A stretch of 64,000 bases of DNA, taken from Paguma larvata. Taxonomy: Eukaryota > Chordata > Mammalia > Carnivora > Viverridae. Shown here piece after piece: positions 10,523-23,865 of the stretch (position 1 is its first letter; the number at the start of each line of letters is the position of its first letter). Both the position numbers and the translations under genes were made by a program. The notes beneath the pieces were generated by a model. It saw only the letters and a program-made list of their open reading frames with translations. It was not told the DNA's origin and ran no database searches. The stretch spans positions 50,930,960-50,994,959 of the forward strand of contig CM057839.1 in the NCBI GenBank assembly GCA_030068075.1, read 5' to 3'.

Positions 10523-12632
10523 CTGCCGGAATGGAAGGGGAGAGAAAATTACCATTGCAAATCGGGGTTCCCCTTCCACCTCCTGTCCCCGCAAACCACA
10601 GTGTCCTAATGGTTTCTTAGGAAAGGAAATTTTTACTTTCTAATACCTCGCCCCTGCCGGTAACTGAACTGGCTGTCACTGGGCAATGAAAGGCTTGGGA
10701 GAGCAACAAAACAGAGAGAGCCACACTGAAAGGAGTGAACCCAAAGAAAGGTCTTTTCAGTGAGAAAACCAGTTAATTTGAAAAGAAGAAATTTCCTTCC
10801 TTTTATTACTGTCATTTCCTGGTATTCCCTTTGGCAGAACAGAGCCTGAGGGACGCATCTGAGATTAGCTCACCTGGGTCCAGCAAATGTGTACACTGTA
10901 CTCCTAAGTGTTTTTCCTGCCTTAGAAACCAGGCCCTGAAAAATGCTGCCCAGCCAAACCCCAGGTGGTTCTTTCTTTCCCCGCTCTCTCGTTCTTTTTT
11001 GCCTTACATCATACAATGTGAAGTACAATCCGACTTATGCAATTGCAGCTTTGATGACACCAAGGTTAGATAGGCTAATGATAATTTTTTTAAATGGTAA
11101 TTTATCATCTGGAACAAAGGGCCATTTTTGAAAGGAATGAAAGGACAAGACACAGTTCTATCCAAAAGAACGCCCCCTTTCACTGTGCCAACAAAGTTTG
11201 GTTTTGGAATGACATTTAATAAAAGTCAACCATCCTGTGTAGTATCATACATTTGGCATGCCTGGTAGACCAGCTAATTCTGCAACGCATCTTTTGCCAG
11301 TGGATGTTGGACCATTTCCCTAGGAAACCACAAGGGTATTATTGTACTTTCTTAAGTATTCAAACAGGATCTGTTCACTAGAAAGACAAAATAGCTATTT
11401 CAGCTCAACCAGTATTTGTTGAACTTGTGTCTGCTTAATATTGGGCTGGTCCTGAAGGAAATCTGGGTAGAAAGGGCATGATTTGCATTCGAGGACGTGG
11501 AAGTTCTAGAAGACGCTAACACATTAAACTGAGAGAAATGCAGTCAGTTGTAATAAAGTGACTGTAATTACATGATATTCAAGCTGTTCTTAACTTTACT
11601 CTGGAATCCTGCAGGAAAGTGAAGAGAATAGGAAAAGATGCCAGTTCTTTGGACACTAAAGCATTTTGTAGTCTGTATAGGACTCTATATCTCAGAGTAT
11701 GACAGGTAAGAGACAGGAATAATAAAGAGGTATGCGTTCTAGGCAGGAAGTTTATTTTGGGGGGTTGGGGGGAAATATACTTTCATTCAATACAAATATT
11801 TCAAACAGAGAAAAATCATAAGTTCTTTCTGTTTATAATTCAAAAAAATAAACATTAGTATGTTTGAAAAATTAAAGTGTTTCCAGATCTCTCCTTTAGC
11901 TCATCCACAATGGTATTTATTATCTGACCACAACTTCTCTACTGAATATTTAGCATGTTTGGTGTAGAATTTTACTAAATATACTGTCTGACATTGTCTC
12001 CAAGTGCTTTACCTGCCTGTCTCCCTGGTAAAAAGGGATATACACACATATAAAGGGAGATACTTAAGCGATATCTATCTATATCTATGTATCTATATCC
12101 ATGTATATCTATCCACGTATATTTATGTATATGTCTCACTATATGTATGTCTACATATATACACATATATAAACACATTTTATATATTATTTATGTACAC
12201 ATTTTATAGACACACATATACATATACACAATCTCTTACGCTGGGAAAATAGATGTTTGCTACTTTGATTATGATTTGAACATGAACTGATTAGAACTGA
12301 GCTTGAGACCTTGCTGCTAAGTGCAAAATACACAAAATACTGTCTAATTTATTCGTGGACAAATCAATTTATTAATTATCCTATTTTTGGTTTAAATACA
12401 CAATGGAGAACTATGAATTTAAAATGAATACTGCTCATCCAGACATAAGCCAGAGCATTCTATTCTCCCAACTGGACTAGCAGCTCCTGGACAGCAGCAA
12501 CCCTACCGGCTTTTCCTCCTTTTTCTCTCCCACTGCCCATCATGATGCCAATCCCGTGAAATGGCATGTGCCAGGCAGGCACTCGAGGTGTCTCTATACC
12601 TGTCCTTTGCTATATCCTGAGGGGACACTTAC
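10523..12632 (-). other. VWA8: VWA8 last intron
   Basis: Intron between the last two coding exons, GT at 12632-12631 and AG at 10524-10523. It is free of recognisable SINEs but holds an imperfect TATC/TA microsatellite at 12041-12232. Otherwise it is AT-rich unique sequence. Confidence 0.85.
12041..12232. repeat. imperfect TATC/TA/CATA microsatellite
   Basis: AT-rich short units (TATCTA, TATGTA, CATATA) in the VWA8 last intron, giving spurious Ile/Tyr-rich reading frames on both strands. Confidence 0.85.
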
Positions 12633-12871
12633 CTGGTTGCTTGATCACCTAAAGATCCAATGAAAATGGCAAAAGCATTTACTTGAGGGTTGCTTGTCAG
12701 GATTTGGGCAAACTTGGCAGGATGTATTCCATATCGGGACAGGTTTGCATCACTTAAGACGATGACAAAGTACTCGTCAGCTTCTTCTTTGACAATTTCC
12801 TTGATGGCATGTTCTGTCCCCTCCAACGTGTGGTCCCCACTCATGCAGAATTGGGCATGGGCGTGCATTGT
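12633..12871 (-). CDS. VWA8: VWA8 penultimate coding exon (VWA domain, MIDAS Thr and Asp)
   Basis: Exon of 239 nt. The acceptor is TCTCTTACCCCCAG and the donor is ACCAG/GTAAGTG. It starts in phase 0 with TMHAHAQFCMSGDHTLEGTE and ends GSLGDQAT plus AG. It carries two of the expected metal-site segments of a VWA domain: the Thr in SGDHTLEG and the Asp in VIVLSDANLSRYG. The Arg codon is split AG|G with the terminal exon. The exon contributes 79 residues plus two bases, is fully open and closely resembles mammalian VWA8. In this family the VWA module is thought to bind protein partners through a divalent cation. The sequence shows the residues, not the binding itself. Confidence 0.97.
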
Positions 12872-13783
12872 CTGGGGGTAAGAGATGTCGCACAAAAGCC
12901 ACAGGTGAGACACTTTTTAAATGGTTTTCTATTGATCATGAGAATTCACATACCAATTATTTCCATGTGAATAAGAAATTTCTGAGTGAGTTCTATTTCA
13001 TTTGCACCTTAGAGTGACAACAGTACACAGTGATATTTGCATGTGGTTAAGACTTTTCTTAGAAACAGGAAATGTTCCCAAACTCTCCCAGTTGGCACTT
13101 ACTACTAAAACTCAAGCTGCCATTTAAGGTGAGAAACCCACACGCACACGTTGCGGTAGGCAGAATTTCAAGGTGATCCCCAAGATTCCTGCCCCTGGGA
13201 AACATAGCCTGCATAGTCCTTTCCCCTTAAATGTGGGTAAGACCTGTGAATGGATATGATACAAGAGAAAAATGAGAAATGGGTTGAATTTCTAATAAAG
13301 TTGTAACACTGAACACTGTACTTACGACAATAGCAATGGAGGAAATTTACTTTAAACTCATAGGGTGTATATGTTTCTTTTGTAGATCTGAGTATGTGAA
13401 ACTGAATTTATCATTAGAAAATACTAAGAAGTAGATAAAACTGTTGGAGAGTATGCAGAAAGGAGTCATTCTCCTTTTACTGAAATATGTAGGGGCTGAG
13501 AACTATACAGGATACAGGAGGGGGACTCAGGCTATGGAATCCTGATATAATATTGAGTACACTAAAAATATGTAGGGAATAGAGTGTAAAATTTATAGTG
13601 TGGAGAAGAGGATTTTAGGCCCCATGAACGTTTTCTCAGTTTAAGGCTTAAATGCTTGTAAAACACAAGACTTTTTCTATCCTATATCTGTTGCTGCTTC
13701 AGGGAATCTTTTCCGTCATTGGATGATACTTTACCTAATCTGGTGGAAGTTTTCACACTATAGAGGTGATTTAATGTATTTAC
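12872..13783 (-). other. VWA8: VWA8 intron with MaLR-like fragment
   Basis: Short intron (912 bp). It contains a fragment of the LTR-like repeat at 13152-13262; nothing else stands out. Confidence 0.85.
13152..13262 (+). mobile_element. MaLR-like LTR fragment
   Basis: Begins TGCGGTAGGCAGAATTTC and contains CCCCAAGATTCCTGCCCC and GACCTGTGAAT. It is clearly the same repeat as the start of 14198-14849. The subfamily is not certain. Confidence 0.6.
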
Positions 13784-13882
13784 CTTCAGAATTTCTAGTC
13801 TTTGCTTATTGTCCTTGGGGATTTTGTTAATTGGAACTAGACCGATGTTGTAGCCATCTCCAGAGTGTCCAGCGATGTCATA
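13784..13882 (-). CDS. VWA8: VWA8 third-from-last coding exon (VWA domain)
   Basis: Exon of exactly 33 codons, phase 0 at both ends, with acceptor TTCTCTTATCTATAG and donor CTGAAG/GTAAATAC. It begins YDIAGHSGDGYNIGLVPINK and ends QRLEILK. The GHSGDG stretch belongs to the VWA core between the first MIDAS motif and the Thr loop. Because 99 is divisible by three and both phases are 0, skipping this exon would keep the frame but remove part of the domain. It lies between two direct copies of an LTR-like repeat, starting at 13152 and 14198. The reading joins smoothly with EEKFK upstream and TMHAHAQ downstream. Confidence 0.96.
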
Positions 13883-14197
13883 CTATAGATAAGAGAATTA
13901 GAGAGTTACAAGCTTCTGTCCACTAAAGAACTGTCATCAGACGTCTCGGCCTCCAACTCTTTGGTCTGCCCCTGTACACAACTGCTCAACAGATGGCCAT
14001 GGAGCAGTCCAGACAGATGGATGCGTGCTTATCAACAATGGCAGACAAGTCCCAGGCTCCTTCACTTCTGGTCCCTCCTCATGTGATTTCTGCCCTAGCA
14101 GGAGGCAGAAACTATGATAGGGGCTTCATGGGCTACCAAGAATTCCATTCTTAACTCTCAGGGGAGAGTTTTAAAAAGATTGCACACATACACACAC

Positions 14198-14849
14198 TGC
14201 GGTAGGCAGAGTTCCGAGGTGGCCCCCAAGATTCCTGCTCGCTGGCATACACGACCTGCATAATCCTCTCCCCTTAAGTGTGGGCAGGACCTGTGAATAT
14301 GATAGGGTGTTACTTGTGACTATGCAATGTGGCAAAGGGGAGTTTGTGGATGTAAGGCCGCTCATCAGTTGACTTTGAGTTAATCAAAAGGGAGATTATC
14401 TGGGTGGGCCCAATTTAATCATATGAGCCCTAAAAAGCAGAGTTTTTCTAGCTGGTAGCAGAAGGGGAAGACAGACAGACTTGAAGTATGGGGGATGTGA
14501 CATGTGGGAATTATCTGTGGCTGAGATGGAGGGGACTATGGGGTAAGGCCTTGAGAGTGGCATCTAGGAGTGACTCTGGCTGACAGCCAACATGGAAACA
14601 GGCACCTTAGTCCTATAACCACAAGGGACTGAATTCTGCCAACAATCCAAATGGGCTTGGAAGCAGAGCCCCTAGGTAAGAGTCCAGTCTGACTCCGATC
14701 CCGATTTCAGCCTTGTGAGACCCTGAGCAGGGAACCCAGGTGAGCCTTCCTAGACCCCTACACTACAGAACTAAGACCCAGTAAATGGGTATTGCTTTGA
14801 GATGCTATGTTTGCAGTAATTTGTTACTCAGCAGTAGAAAACTAATACA
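14198..14849 (+). mobile_element. MaLR-like (MLT1-type) LTR
   Basis: Starts TGCGGTAGGCAG and ends AAAACTAATACA, the usual TG...CA limits of an LTR. The interior has GGTGGGCCCAATTTAATCA, CTTGTGAGACCCTGAGCAG and GTAATTTGTTACTCAGCAG, typical of old ERVL-MaLR LTRs. No coding remnant is present. The family is assigned from memory of the consensus, so the subfamily is left open. Confidence 0.6.
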
Positions 14850-15116
14850 TATACTTTTTTCCTGAACACACAAAGTGAAATGTATTCACCATAGAAATTA
14901 CAGTAAAGCACAAAAAAGAAAGTAAAATTTAGTCATAATCCCATATTCAAAGATAACATCTGTCAAAGTTTTGTTATACAAGTTCTGAAGCTTTTACTTC
15001 TACTCACTACATGTGAAGGAGGTTGCACATTCACACAACTACGCATCTACGTAATGTAACTTCTAATTGCAATGGATAACATTGACCATGTGGTTTTACA
15101 ATCTGCTTTCCTACTT

Positions 15117-15350
15117 TTTTTAATTAAAAACATTTTCTTAATGTTTATTTATTTTTGAGAGGGAGAGAGAGAGAGAAAGAGAGAAAGACAGAGCACAAGT
15201 GGGGGAGGGGCAGAGAGAGAAGGAGACACAGAATCCAAAGCAGGCTCCAGGCTCTGAGCTGAGAGTTAAGCCCCACATAACTCAAGAACGGCAAGATCAT
15301 GACCTGAGCCAAAGTCAGACACTTAACCAACTGAGCCACCCAAGCGCCCT
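15117..15350 (-). mobile_element. felid SINE
   Basis: Inverted copy ending GAGCCACCCAAGCGCCC. The flanks TCTGCTTTCCTACTT and TCTGCTTTTCTACTT form a 15-bp duplication with one mismatch. Confidence 0.93.
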
Positions 15351-18300
15351 TCTGCTTTTCTACTTTAGTGCATGACATATATTTTTAAAATTTAGGAACT
15401 ACCTTTTTATTTCTCTGTCTCACAATGCACATGAGAAAACTAGAGCTGAGTGTGGGATGCAGTATTTTAATGGACTCTGGAAAGAAGTTTGGGACCTGAT
15501 GCATCTGTAACTGGAGCAAGATGGTTCTAACTGTTGGGTTTACTCCCCAATTTCTTCCTCTCCTCCTACCTCCCCCTAAGAATTTTTGTGATGCTGATGT
15601 GAAAGTTGAACAGATGTCAGGGTATCTGGGCAATTGAGGCATCTGCAAAGAAAATTCTGAGTGTGGGTCTGGGGCAAAAGATTTTCAGGAATATCTGGAA
15701 TACTACGGAGGGACAAAGTGCTTAAGAATCACTGCTTTCTATTCACCAACTGCCCATCAATCAACAGCTGTCTTTTGAGCACCAACCATGTGCAAAACAT
15801 GACTCTAGGTTTTGTAGGGGAATGCACTTACTTCTTTTCATGTCTATTCCTTTTTAACTGTTGAGCTCTTTGAGGCCATATCTTATTCATCTTCGAATTT
15901 TAGTATCTATGACTGTGTATGGTGTGTTTATGGCACAAATGCAATCATGATGGGGCAATAAGAAGCTTTCCTTTCCCATGTGGGCTACATTCTTTTGCAA
16001 ATAAGCTGTTTGGAAGCTGGAATGCATTTTCCTGCCCGCGCCCTGCCCCCCAGTCACCATGGGATAAATGGTGGTTAGCCCAAGCTAGCTGACTAAAAAG
16101 CCCATCGAGTAACTGAAAGCAATGTATTTAAAATGAAAAGAAGTAGAAGATTTATGCAATGATGGGGAGTCAGGATGCACACTGGGTTATTTGCAGAAGA
16201 TCAGTTCCATTTTGGATGTGCTGAAATAGTGCATCCAGGGAGGCATCAGAGTAGAAATGTATTTGATGGAGTCAGAGATATGACTGTCCTCGCCCAGGAG
16301 GCACATGTGACTGCCAAGGGTAAATGCATGGAGAAAAGAGCAGAGGAACCCTTCATCTGAACCTTGGGGAGTATCCTTTTCAGCGGGTGGAAGAAGGACA
16401 AAGAGCTGGGTGGAGAAGACAGGGGGGACGGCACTTGCCAAAGCAGGATAAGGAGACAGCCCTGGGGATTCTGTGTGCAGGGTCTCTGGAAGTGGTTGTG
16501 CAAGTGTGCTGAATCGCACTAACCTCAGCCAACACGGAGAATGGAGACTAGTGACCTCTGGGCCTCAGAATGAACAGTCACCTTTGCGGGGACTCAGTGA
16601 AAAGTCTAGGGGATAAAAAGTGAACCGGAACAGCATCTAGAGGGGGTTTGGGGGAGAGATGTCTGTGCATGTTACAGGTGGCAGAGAGGAGGCAGTGGGA
16701 AGGAGATCATGGTCAGAGTCAGAATATCTAGTCTGGAGAAGGAAGGAGGATGCTCCTTTTTCTGAGACTAAAAAAGAGCAGAAAGAACGGGAATGGACAG
16801 AGAGAAGTGAGTAATTGGAAGTGACAAGTGTACAAATGAAGGCCCATATAAGATGCCTAAATATTTAAAATCCGTAAGTCAGGATATAAATTGTTAAATA
16901 AAATATATTCTGTCCCCCTTCAATAAATAAATACAGATTATAATGACTGGGGAGCCAGGAGTCCTTGAAGTTCTGTGCAAGAACAGAACGGTGTGGGCAG
17001 CACTGGCCCCTGCCCGCTGTAGTTGGTTCTCCCATTTCCGTGAGGTGCCTCACATGGACACCCAACCATCATATTCCTCCATACAGCTGCCCCTTGGCCA
17101 TACCTACCCCCACGAGTGCTCACACCATTGGCCAGTCTGCCCTAAGAAGATGGGCATAAGAAAGGGGACCATGTAGGAAGTAGGCTTGGGGTCATCTGAG
17201 GTTTCCTGGGGATCCCTGAAACTGGGAACATGTTCTAGAAACCAGCTTTCACTGGGTATAGCCCCTTGGCCCATAGGCTCTTCACCTCATGGGTGGGACG
17301 TGGTTAGAGGAGGGCCGGAGTGAGATCTTGGGCAGGGCCAGGACATTATTCTAGGCTTGGTTTTAAGATTTTTTAATTAATATAAAAGACAATACAAAAG
17401 AATTTAAGGGAAATTTACCAATACATTCAAAAGGTTTGATAACAAATGCTTGAAGAGGATGTAATCAATTCCATATGTGGGAAAAAAAAATCTCAAGAGA
17501 GTTTGTAATCAATCTAGTGAAAAGGTAACAAAATTTGAACCCTAAAAGCTGTACGGCTCTTGACAATGGACAACTGTAGTAAAGTACCGGCTTCAGGAGA
17601 TGTCTAAGGTCCCCCACGTGTTCGGTGCTGGCACTGGCGCCGGTATGGAGAAAGCCTGTCGGATTCCTCCAGGGAAGCATGCTCGAGGCTCTGTCAGGTC
17701 TGATTTGACAATGGTCACGGCAGGAACTATTTTAAGCCAAGAATAAAGTTCTCCTGAGAAGGTGCCGGGCAGACTGCTTTCGTTATGAGGCTGGTGAAGT
17801 AATTTGCTAAACAGGATCTTACACGGGAGGGGATAAGATCAGTTCCTTGAAACAGAAGTAGGCTTCTCTTATTTGGCTGAGGCAAGAGGGCTATAAACGT
17901 ATTAAGCTTTTTTCTCCCTTTTAACTGGCGGTTCAGATTCTTACTAATCAGATGACCATGGATGAGACTATATGAATATGTCTTTGACCAGATGGTCTGC
18001 TCACAAGGTTGATGTAACTGGTTACTGGGAGGGAAAAAGTTGATTATTATACAAATAGCAGTCAAACGAACTCCTTCTCAAAACAGATCCTGGCTGACTG
18101 AATGCTTCAGGAACATTTTAGTAACTATCCACCTATCATTCCCTCGACTGATTTACCTACCTACCTACCATGTAATTATTTGTCCAGGAGAAGAAAGCAT
18201 ACTACACTTTTTCACACAAGTGAGAGAAAAACAGGCAAGTTGCCGATCTGCCTTTCTTCCCCCTCCCCTCTTCCCTTTCTTCCTTCTTTTATTTTCTCCT

Positions 18301-19604
18301 TTCCTCCTTCTTTTCTTTATTTGTGGTAAGGAAAGTTCTATTTGCAGAATGATCTGCCTTTGTGGCTGGTTAGCACTGCAAAGGCTGAGAAGACACACCT
18401 AAGGGACAGGATGGGGCTTATAAAATGGCTTGCAGGCTCTGCTTCTCATCTTCCAGACAGGCTTGGGGATTATTCTGTGCCCAAAGTAAATAAAATGCTT
18501 GATAGGAATCCAAAGCACATCCAAGTGTGGAACATTCCCTGGTGTTGCTGTAGATCAGTGTAAGCTTCCATTAAAAACAATACTTCTATGTCATAATTAT
18601 CTAGTATCTGCTATCCAAGGATCCCAACATGTTCGACAGGCAGAAATTTGCTAATCCTCAAAACAGTCTGTGCTACAGGAAAAAGATACATAAAATCCTT
18701 CATTTCCATTCTCTGACACTCAGTCCTACTGCTCACCCAGACTGGTTCCTGCTGTGACCACTGTCAGAGCAGACTTGACAGGCTCTCAAGAATGCTTCTG
18801 TGGAGAAATCACAGAGTCACTAAACAAGAGCCTCACTGTCATTACCAAACCACCTAACATTTAGATCATAACTTTTTTTGAGCGGCTCAAAATTTTATGG
18901 TTATGAAAATGACCGCTTCTCACGGCCTCCCTAAAGTCCTTGTGGGGTCTTGCATTTCAGCATAAACATAAGTAATAAACCACAGTAGTAAGGAAAACCC
19001 TTGACTATAAAAGACCAATTTTAATACTTCATTGCTTTGGAAACTTGTTTAACAGCCCCTTTGCTATATCTTCTTTTGAAAATCTCATTCACTTAGAGAA
19101 AGATCTTACAAATGAAAATGAATGCTGAGTTTCAGTCTAAGACACAAAGATGTATCAGGAAATAAGAAGGCTGATTTGTGATACTTAAGCAGCAGAGAAA
19201 TGTCTACTTAGAACAAAGAGCTATTGGTGTTTTGTTTTGTTTTTTACAAGTAAGATTTATGTTTAGATTTCTATGGGGAAAAGATACTCATCTGCTAAGT
19301 TTAGGAAAGGCTATGCTTTATTACGCATCCACATTATAACTAGGTATGAGACAATCGTCTGAGGCTATTTCTGAAGACTGACGATGAGTGAAATTCTAAT
19401 CTCCTTCTACAAATTCAAGTACACCATTCCAAGATGGCACCACGAATGGTGGGCAGCAAAGGGTTAGAAGATGAATATGTGATCGAAAGGGCCAAGGGAA
19501 GTGCCAACAGAACTCTAAAGTGTTAGTGAGCCAGTAAGCTATAGTAGTAGCTAGCTAACCTTTCTTTGTATCCTAGAAGTCAACGTAAAAAGCATAATGT
19601 TCTG

Positions 19605-19810
19605 GGGCACCTAGGTAGCTCAGTTGGTGAAGTAGCCAACTCTTGATCTTAGCTCAGGTCCTGATCTTCTGGTTCAGTTCGAGAGTTTGAGCCCTGAGTT
19701 GCATTCTGTGCTGAGCACATGGAGCCTGCTTAGGATTCTTTCTCTCCCTTTCTCTCTCTGCCTCTCCCTCACCCTCTCTCTCTCTCTCAAAATATATAAA
19801 CTTAAAAAAA
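19605..19810 (+). mobile_element. felid SINE with 11-bp duplication
   Basis: Forward copy between exact ATAATGTTCTG duplications at 19594-19604 and 19811-19821. The middle is diverged. Confidence 0.94.
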
Positions 19811-19999
19811 ATAATGTTCTGAAGGTCAAGGATTCTAGGCTTAGCTCTGATATTAACAACCTTTTTGACCTAGCACGAGTCACTTAACTTTTGTAAATCT
19901 TGTTTCTATCTTGTTGATAATGCTGGCTTAGCTGACCTCTAACATTATATGCTTATAAGTCACTTACCCTCTCTGACAAATAGGAATAATCTCTGTTTT

Positions 20000-20227
20000 G
20001 GGGTGCTTGGGTGGCTCAGTTGGTTAAGCAGTCGACTTCAGCTCAGGTCATGATCTCACGGCTGTGAGTTTGAGCCCCGCGTCGGGCTCTGTGCTGATGG
20101 CTCAGAGCCTGGAGCCTGCTTCGGATTCTGTGTCTCCCTCTCTCTCTGCCCTTCCCCTGCTCACACTCTATGTCTCTCAAAAATAAATTAAAAAAAAAGA
20201 AGTTAAAAATTTAAAAAAAAATAAAAA
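20000..20227 (+). mobile_element. felid SINE with 18-bp duplication
   Basis: Well preserved forward copy. AGGAATAATCTCTGTTTT flanks it exactly at 19982-19999 and 20228-20245, indicating a fairly young insertion. Confidence 0.96.
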
Positions 20228-20289
20228 AGGAATAATCTCTGTTTTAGCTAACCTCACAGGGTCACTAAAAGTACAGGACAATACATTTA

Positions 20290-20490
20290 ATGAGTATAAT
20301 GTCAATGTTTGTACAGCTCTTCATGTCTCGGCTCATCTTGATTGTCTTCACAACCTCTGTGGTGGGTATTATTTACTTCTTTTCACAAATGAAGAAATTA
20401 ATGCTTGGAGAGGTTAACAGCCTTTCTTAAGCTCAGAGATGTACTGTTGGCAGAGGCAGGAGCCAGACCCAGGGGCCCTAATTCTGTAGA
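20290..20490 (-). mobile_element. MIR-type remnant
   Basis: Inverted MIR features: GTGGGTATTATTTACTTC, AAATGAAGAAATTAATGC and GAGAGGTTAACAG, followed by a GGCAGAGGCAGGAGCCAGAC-like end. Confidence 0.65.
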
Positions 20491-21024
20491 GAAATAATCA
20501 TTCCCTATCCCCCTCCCCAATCTCTTTGGCCGGTACCTCTATAGCAAAAACTGAGTCAATTCTGAATTCTTGTTTCACTGTGAACGGATTCAGAGAACTC
20601 TGTACACCCTTCTTTTGTCTTATCTCCATGTACCAAGAAGAGTTTATTCAAAGCCTAAGCCTGATAAGATGATTGGTTTTCATTTCTAAATGTGTGAAAC
20701 ATTCCTGAGGCATGGGGAAAAAGTTAATTACAGACAGAGAGCTAAGTTTTTGATAGAAGGAATCTTCCCAGCAGGTGCTAGTTTTGTGAGTCATATCTTT
20801 TCACAGCCTTCTGAGAATTAACTCAGCCTTTCTAACCAATATGTCTTTGAGAACAGTTATGTCTACTATATCTCACTTGGATGATGAAGTGCTAAGGGAA
20901 GGGAAAGATAGAGTCTTTTATGTAAATGGTACGTTTGCTCCTGAATTACAGTTTTGTAAAAAAATACTCACAGGGCAGAAGTAAAATGGCTGCAAAAAAA
21001 TGGGGATAAAACATTAACTGAGAA

Positions 21025-21225
21025 AGGGCTCAGAAATGGGAGTCAGAAGTCCTGTTTTTTTTTTTTGTTGTTTTGTTTTTTTTTTTTTTTTTACAGTGTA
21101 GCTGCGTGACCTAGAGAAAAGCATTTTACCTCTCTGAATCCCAATTTTCTCATCTGTGAAACAAAGGAGTTAGTGAATATAATTGCCAAGATCATTCCTG
21201 CTCCTCAGGTTCTATGAAAAGTCAA
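21025..21225 (+). mobile_element. MIR remnant with a T-rich tract inside
   Basis: MIR-like TGCGTGACCTAGAGAAAAGC and TTTTCTCATCTGTGAAAC lie after a T-rich stretch at 21055-21092 that interrupts the expected head. Confidence 0.55.
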
Positions 21226-23394
21226 TGGTTCATGCTAGAAACAGACTGGAAAAGTCTGTTTCACTTGTCATAGGAAAATCTGTGCCTTGCTTTCTCCTGT
21301 CAAAGGAATGAATCATCTAAATCTACCTGAGGATTAATGAAGTCTTTTTTAAAAAGAAAGCCCTCAGAGTCTATAAGGAATAACAATCCACTATTGGCTC
21401 TAGAATGGTGGTTTTCTAACTCTTTAAAATATTTTTAAAAAGTGGAAGTCTTTCTCCAACTGAAATATTGCACAAAAGCCCAGATTATGAAACATCACAC
21501 AAAATCAATATAAGTGGAATTGTTTTGGTTTAACTGGGGATGGAAGAGAGAAGGGTAAAAGTCCTGTCTGCTCGTCATCAAATTCCCAACACCCTTCAAG
21601 GTTTCCTTGTTACACTGTTAGGAAACCATGGCCTTAAAAATAGGAGTTATTCTCCACGAAAACAAAACTTTGAGTGCTTTTTTTCAAAGTCCATCTTCTC
21701 AAAAACTAAATAAATCTGTCGGTTTTCTGGAGTCACTACTTGAGTGCTCAGTGGAGAAAACAGTCACCTAACTCTTGATGTTATGAAGTACTTTGAAGAA
21801 AAAAAATAAAGGCATTAAGAGCTTTCGAAAAGGAGGTCTACTTTAGGGTTTTAGTAAAACATTCCCAGGGGCTTGCAGAAATCACAAGGAACAAACAAGA
21901 AATCATGAGATAAAGGGAAAAAAAAGTTTCTTGACTGAAATAAAATGGTTCACACATCAGTTACCATTCCACCTTGCACTCCAGTGTTTAAGCGCTCTGT
22001 GAAATTTAAAAATTTTGCTGCTTAGAAGAATAGAGGAGTTTATGATTATTATTAGCAAATAATATTACTCCCATCTTTAAGAGACCAGACTGTATATGCT
22101 GTTCCTGAGAATAGCTGAATTCAGTTGGTAGACCAATTATGAGAAACTTAAAAATCTCCAGATGACTTTGAAATATGTCCTGCCACTGAATTACCTTTTC
22201 TTCTCAGTAATTCTTACTCAAGGGTCTCTGTGGTTTGGCATGGCTCATGCTAGGATGGAATAGAAAGTGGAGGCTGACTCCAAATGAGCCTCCTGGACCT
22301 TGACTGTAATGATCCAGAGCTTGGCAGCTGAGGCCAAGCCAAACAAGATACAACACAGATGCCAAGAGAGAGGTTTCGGGGAAGAGTCCAGATCACTGGG
22401 CCAGGCCGGTGGCTTCTGAAGGTTTCAAAGCAAATATAGACTAGACACCTTTACAAAGGAGGGATAACTGCAAGAAGACCATGCTAGAAGCCATCTGGAA
22501 CTGCCGAGTGGGAAGTCTCAGAGCACATTGCTGCATTCCTAAAGATACGGCACATGATGCCATCCTGGGCTGTGGAATACAAAACTTTCACTCGGAACGC
22601 CTAAAACTGTCATTTGCTCAAGCATCATTTCATATTTGCTCATGCATCATTAGTTATTCCTAGTCCTTACACGTCTCTCACAAATGGGAAAATAAAAGCA
22701 CGGATAAAGTGAGTCGGACACGACCAGACGGTGTACAGATACAGAATAGAGTGAATGGGACACTGCCATTTGATGTACGTGCATCAAATATCTCTGAGAA
22801 GACACCACAAAAATACCCACTAGCGGTGGTCACCACCGGAGGGGTAAGCGGAAGCTGAGAGGGGGCAGAGGCTTACATAGAGGGCTTCACTTTCACTCTT
22901 CTTGCATCTCCTACACCTTTACCCCAACATATTTAATTAAAAAAAACGCTCTCACAGAATGTCAGGTGGCTCTGTCCCACTTCTTTCACACCCTCGACAA
23001 AGGAGGCTGGAGAGACCCAGCAGAGCCTGGGTGGCCGGTGGTCACTCTAAACCTTAGACACGTTGGCAGGGGGTGGTGAGAAGATTAGACAAAGTTTCCA
23101 GTGCACCTGGTGTAGGGAGGAAGCCTGTCCGGACTTCTGGAAACATAGGAAATATTGGGACAAGGCAAAGTGGCACCAAGCCAGATGAATCCAGAATGAA
23201 GCACATTCTGTGAAACCACTGTTCTGGACTCTAAAGAGCAGCCACCAGGAAAAGCGAAGCTGCTAGTGGCAGTGGAGGCGCAGTGGCTGCTCCACATGGA
23301 AAGAGGCTAACAAGACATTACTACTGAAAACAAAGTGTGGATTTTGGATCCTGGATTATGGGGGGAAAACCAAGGAGAAAAGACACTTTGGCGA

Positions 23395-23504
23395 TATACT
23401 TACTGTGGTGAGCAGTGAGTAACACATGGAGTTGTTGAATCATTATATTGCACCCCTGGAACCAATATAACCCTGTATGCTAATTACTTCAGTTTAAAAA
23501 AAAA
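23395..23504 (+). mobile_element. L1 3' end fragment
   Basis: GAATCATTATATTGCACCCC, ACCAATATAACCCTGTATGC and an A-rich tail match the ends at 3284-3415 and 30013-30607. Confidence 0.65.
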
Positions 23505-23514
23505 AGGCACCTTT

Positions 23515-23865
23515 GAGGTAGTTGGGAAAAGTGAATTTGGATTGGACACTAGAAGATATTATGATATTACTGGTAAAATGTTTAGATGTGATAACGGTAT
23601 TGAGGTCATGTTAGAGAATGTCCTTACTGTTAGGAGAAGCATAATAAAATATTTACAGGTAAAGCATTATGATGTTTATAATTTATTTGCAAATGATTCA
23701 GAGGAAGGAAGGGAATATGTATTTAGAGAGAAACATAAAGCAAATAAGAGAAAATATTAACATTTGGCAAATCTAAGTAAAGGCATATGGGTGTTCATTT
23801 TACTGCTCTTTCAACTTTTCTGTAGGTTTAAATTTTTTCAAAATAAAAAGGCTGGGATATAAAGG
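23515..23865 (+). mobile_element. old L1M-type 3' end
   Basis: Shows the pattern AGATGTGATAACGGTATTGA, AGAATGTCCTTACTGTTAGG and CAACTTTTCTGTAGGTTTA, then TTTCAAAATAAAAAGGCTGG, which resembles old L1 3' UTRs. The 72-codon frame at 23542-23760 is part of this repeat. Confidence 0.6.

Noticed and set aside
12004..12252. Ile/Tyr-rich frames on both strands
   Set aside because: Translation of the TATC/TA microsatellite.
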